This document shows, piece after piece, positions 62,714 to 64,000 of a stretch of 64,000 bases of DNA. Each line of letters starts with the position of its first letter. Positions within the stretch are counted from its first letter, which is position 1. The notes below the pieces were generated by a model. It was not told the origin of the DNA and made no database searches. It saw only the letters and a program-made list of their open reading frames with translations. Source of the stretch: Devosia sp. 66-22 (GTDB lineage: Bacteria; Pseudomonadota; Alphaproteobacteria; Rhizobiales; Devosiaceae); assembly GCA_001899065.1 (NCBI GenBank), contig MKUZ01000022.1:62001-126000 (forward strand), written 5' to 3'. The translations under genes and the position numbers were made by a program.

Positions 62714-63466
62714 ATGAAGTACTCCGCCTGCATCGAGTGGCTGTTCGCCGAAGTCGGCGATTTCCCCGAGCGTGTTCGCGCTGCCCACAAGGCGGGGCTC
62801 GATGGAATCGAGTTCTGGCTGTGGACCAACAAGGACATCGACGCGATGCTCGCCGCCGTGCGCGAGACCGGCATTGCGGTGACCGGTATGGTGGCCGAGC
62901 CGATGGTGCCGCTCACCGACCCGGCGCAGCACGGCGCGTTCCTGGATGGGCTGAAACGATCGATCGACATCGCGCGCAGGCTCGGCGCGCCCGCTCTGAT
63001 CGCCCAGGCGGGCGCCGATCTGCAGGGTCGCAGTCGCGAGGAGCAGCGCGCCGCACTGGTTGCATGCCTCGCCCGCGGCGCCGACGTGCTCAAGGGGTCG
63101 GGCGTCGTGCTGATGGTCGAGCCGCTCAACACCCGCGTGGACCATGCGGGCTACTTTCTGCCCTCGACCGTGGAAGGGCTGGACATCATTGACGAGCTGA
63201 ACCGCCCCGAGATCAGGCTGATCTACGACATCTACCACTCGGCGGTGATGGGCGAAGACGTTGCCGAAGTGCTCAAGGGCCGACTCGATCGCGTCGCGCA
63301 CGTGCACCTTGCCGATGCCCCGGGGAGGCATGAGCCGGGCAGCGGGACGATGGACTGGCGGCGGCGGCTGCAATGGCTCACCGACAACGGCTATCGCGGC
63401 ATGGTTGGGCTCGAATACATGCCTACCCAATCGACGGAAGCTTCGCTGCGCGCGTTGCGATCGTAG
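62714..63466 (+). CDS. Hydroxypyruvate isomerase-like TIM-barrel sugar isomerase
   Basis: 250 residues from the ATG at 62714, which has GAGGG five bases upstream; an ATG at 62702 overlapping the dehydrogenase stop is the alternative. Metal and active-site residues of the xylose-isomerase-like family are in place: VLMVEPLNTRVDHAGYFL, IRLIYDIYHSAVMGED, VAHVHLADAPGRHEPGSG and VGLEYMP. It most resembles Hyi/OtnI. It would isomerise the keto-acid or keto-sugar made by the dehydrogenase. Last gene of the operon. Confidence 0.86.
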   Translation: MKYSACIEWLFAEVGDFPERVRAAHKAGLDGIEFWLWTNKDIDAMLAAVRETGIAVTGMVAEPMVPLTDPAQHGAFLDGLKRSIDIARRLGAPALIAQAGADLQGRSREEQRAALVACLARGADVLKGSGVVLMVEPLNTRVDHAGYFLPSTVEGLDIIDELNRPEIRLIYDIYHSAVMGEDVAEVLKGRLDRVAHVHLADAPGRHEPGSGTMDWRRRLQWLTDNGYRGMVGLEYMPTQSTEASLRALRS

Positions 63467-63559
63467 CCGGCCGCTCAAGCCTTCCGGCGCTGAGAGACAT
63501 CACGGCCGCGAACCTATGGCCCGGGACGCATCCGCGCCCACGAATGGGCATGCGCACAC

Positions 63560-63584
63560 AGGCCCGGTCTCCGCCTGGGCCTTT
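63560..63584 (+). terminator. Rho-independent terminator candidate
   Basis: AGGCCC (63560-63565) pairs with GGGCCT (63577-63582), followed by TTTGTG. It lies about 95 bases after the isomerase stop and is the best T-tailed hairpin near the end of the LacI operon. Confidence 0.5.
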
Positions 63585-63664
63585 GTGAGGTCTAGCCTGG
63601 TCGCTGTGTAAGAGGCTGGTGGAGCCAATCGGAATGCCAGCGATGAGGCGTTTCAATGGGTTAC

Positions 63665-63725
63665 GTTGGCTAACCGGCCCGGGCCACCCGTTGATCTACA
63701 ATGCGAATTTCTCGTGTTGGCTAAC
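63665..63725. repeat. Short direct repeat GTTGGCTAAC
   Basis: GTTGGCTAAC occurs at 63665-63674 and 63716-63725, 51 bases apart, upstream of nothing on the plus strand and just past the stop of the minus-strand gene. The 264 bases 63467-63730 hold no gene. The repeat could be a protein site or a mobile-element footprint; too short to decide. Confidence 0.35.
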
Positions 63726-63730
63726 TAGCT

Positions 63731-64000
63731 CTAGGCACCTTGAGCGGCAAGGGAGCGACTAAGCTGCCTTGGGATGTCGAGCCAACCATCAGCAAGGCCA
63801 TGGTTGACGAGATCAGAGGCCGCGACGACCAGTGCGGCTGCCTCTGCGAGCCCACCTGAGCGCGCGGCGGCGATTAGTTTTGCGAACTCGGTTTCGTGCC
63901 GCAATGGGGCTTTGAGAAGAAAACGCTGAGAGGCCCATGCCTGCTCCCAACCTTCGGCAATGCGCTTTGCGATCTTGCCTTCAAGCAGTGAGCGGGCAAA
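63731..64000 (-). CDS. C-terminal part of an unrecognised protein (runs off the window)
   Basis: Eighty-nine codons are open on the minus strand from the window edge to TAG at 63733-63731. The residues are alpha-helical in character: SLLEGKIAKRIAEGWEQAWA, then LRHETEFAKLIAAARSGGLA, and LADGWLDIPRQLSRSLAAQG at the end. I do not recognise the family. The DNA is less GC-rich than the catabolic genes beside it and uses codons such as GCA, AAA and CTA more often, which hints at a transferred segment starting near here. The start lies beyond the window. Confidence 0.6.
   Translation of the reverse strand, partial: FARSLLEGKIAKRIAEGWEQAWASQRFLLKAPLRHETEFAKLIAAARSGGLAEAAALVVAASDLVNHGLADGWLDIPRQLSRSLAAQGA

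Overview
The window is GC-rich, densely packed, chromosome-like DNA. It suggests an alphaproteobacterium of the order Hyphomicrobiales (Rhizobiales), perhaps near Devosia or the Rhizobium relatives. The reasons are the zwf-pgl-edd Entner-Doudoroff operon, cobalamin genes of the rhizobial CobK/CobM/CobB/CobQ type, and many binding-protein-dependent ABC importers each paired with a sugar-type regulator. The genus is inference; there is no rRNA or tRNA here to anchor it. No phage, transposase or CRISPR array was seen.

Layout. (1) 1-9529: cobalamin synthesis. The end of cobI, a cbiG-cobJ fusion and cobM lie on the plus strand, cobK and cbiD on the minus strand, cobA-cobB-cobQ-cbiB on the plus strand, and cobU faces them. 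(2) 9707-14682: a sugar kinase and zwf-pgl-edd, feeding glucose to the Entner-Doudoroff pathway. (3) 14683-15179: a gene-free, hairpin-rich stretch. (4) 15180-17906: a CHASE2-PAS-GGDEF-EAL cyclic-di-GMP protein. (5) 17995-25230: an ABC exporter and a ferric-siderophore importer (fecBCDE-like) with a second divergent binding protein and a decayed copy of a third. (6) 25299-31676: two small unknown genes, then a sugar importer with a GH5 glycosidase under a ROK repressor. (7) 31762-39998: the kdp potassium system, kdpFABC plus kdpDE, interrupted by two REP-like repeats between kdpC and kdpD.

(8) 40024-48604: a DeoR-controlled cluster combining a polar amino-acid importer with a glycosylasparaginase, a GH172 (DUF2961) enzyme, an MlrC-like M81 metallopeptidase and a CBM9-like protein. 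I do not know a described pathway with this set, and it is the best candidate here for a new catabolic system. (9) 48605-57168: an IclR-controlled cluster with a class III aminotransferase, a complete sugar importer, an epimerase/dehydrogenase and an M20 amidohydrolase. (10) 57385-63466: a LacI-controlled sugar importer with an MDR dehydrogenase and a hydroxypyruvate-isomerase-like TIM barrel. (11) 63731-64000: the tail of an unrecognised minus-strand gene in less GC-rich DNA.

How it fits together. Three sugar importers occur but only one sugar-type ATPase (54089-55174), so that ATPase may serve all three. Four catabolic regulators each sit next to their presumed targets, and three of them have readable dyad or promoter signals beside them. 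Sugars taken up would flow through the Entner-Doudoroff operon. Most gene joints are ATGA or TGATG overlaps, so operons are translationally coupled.
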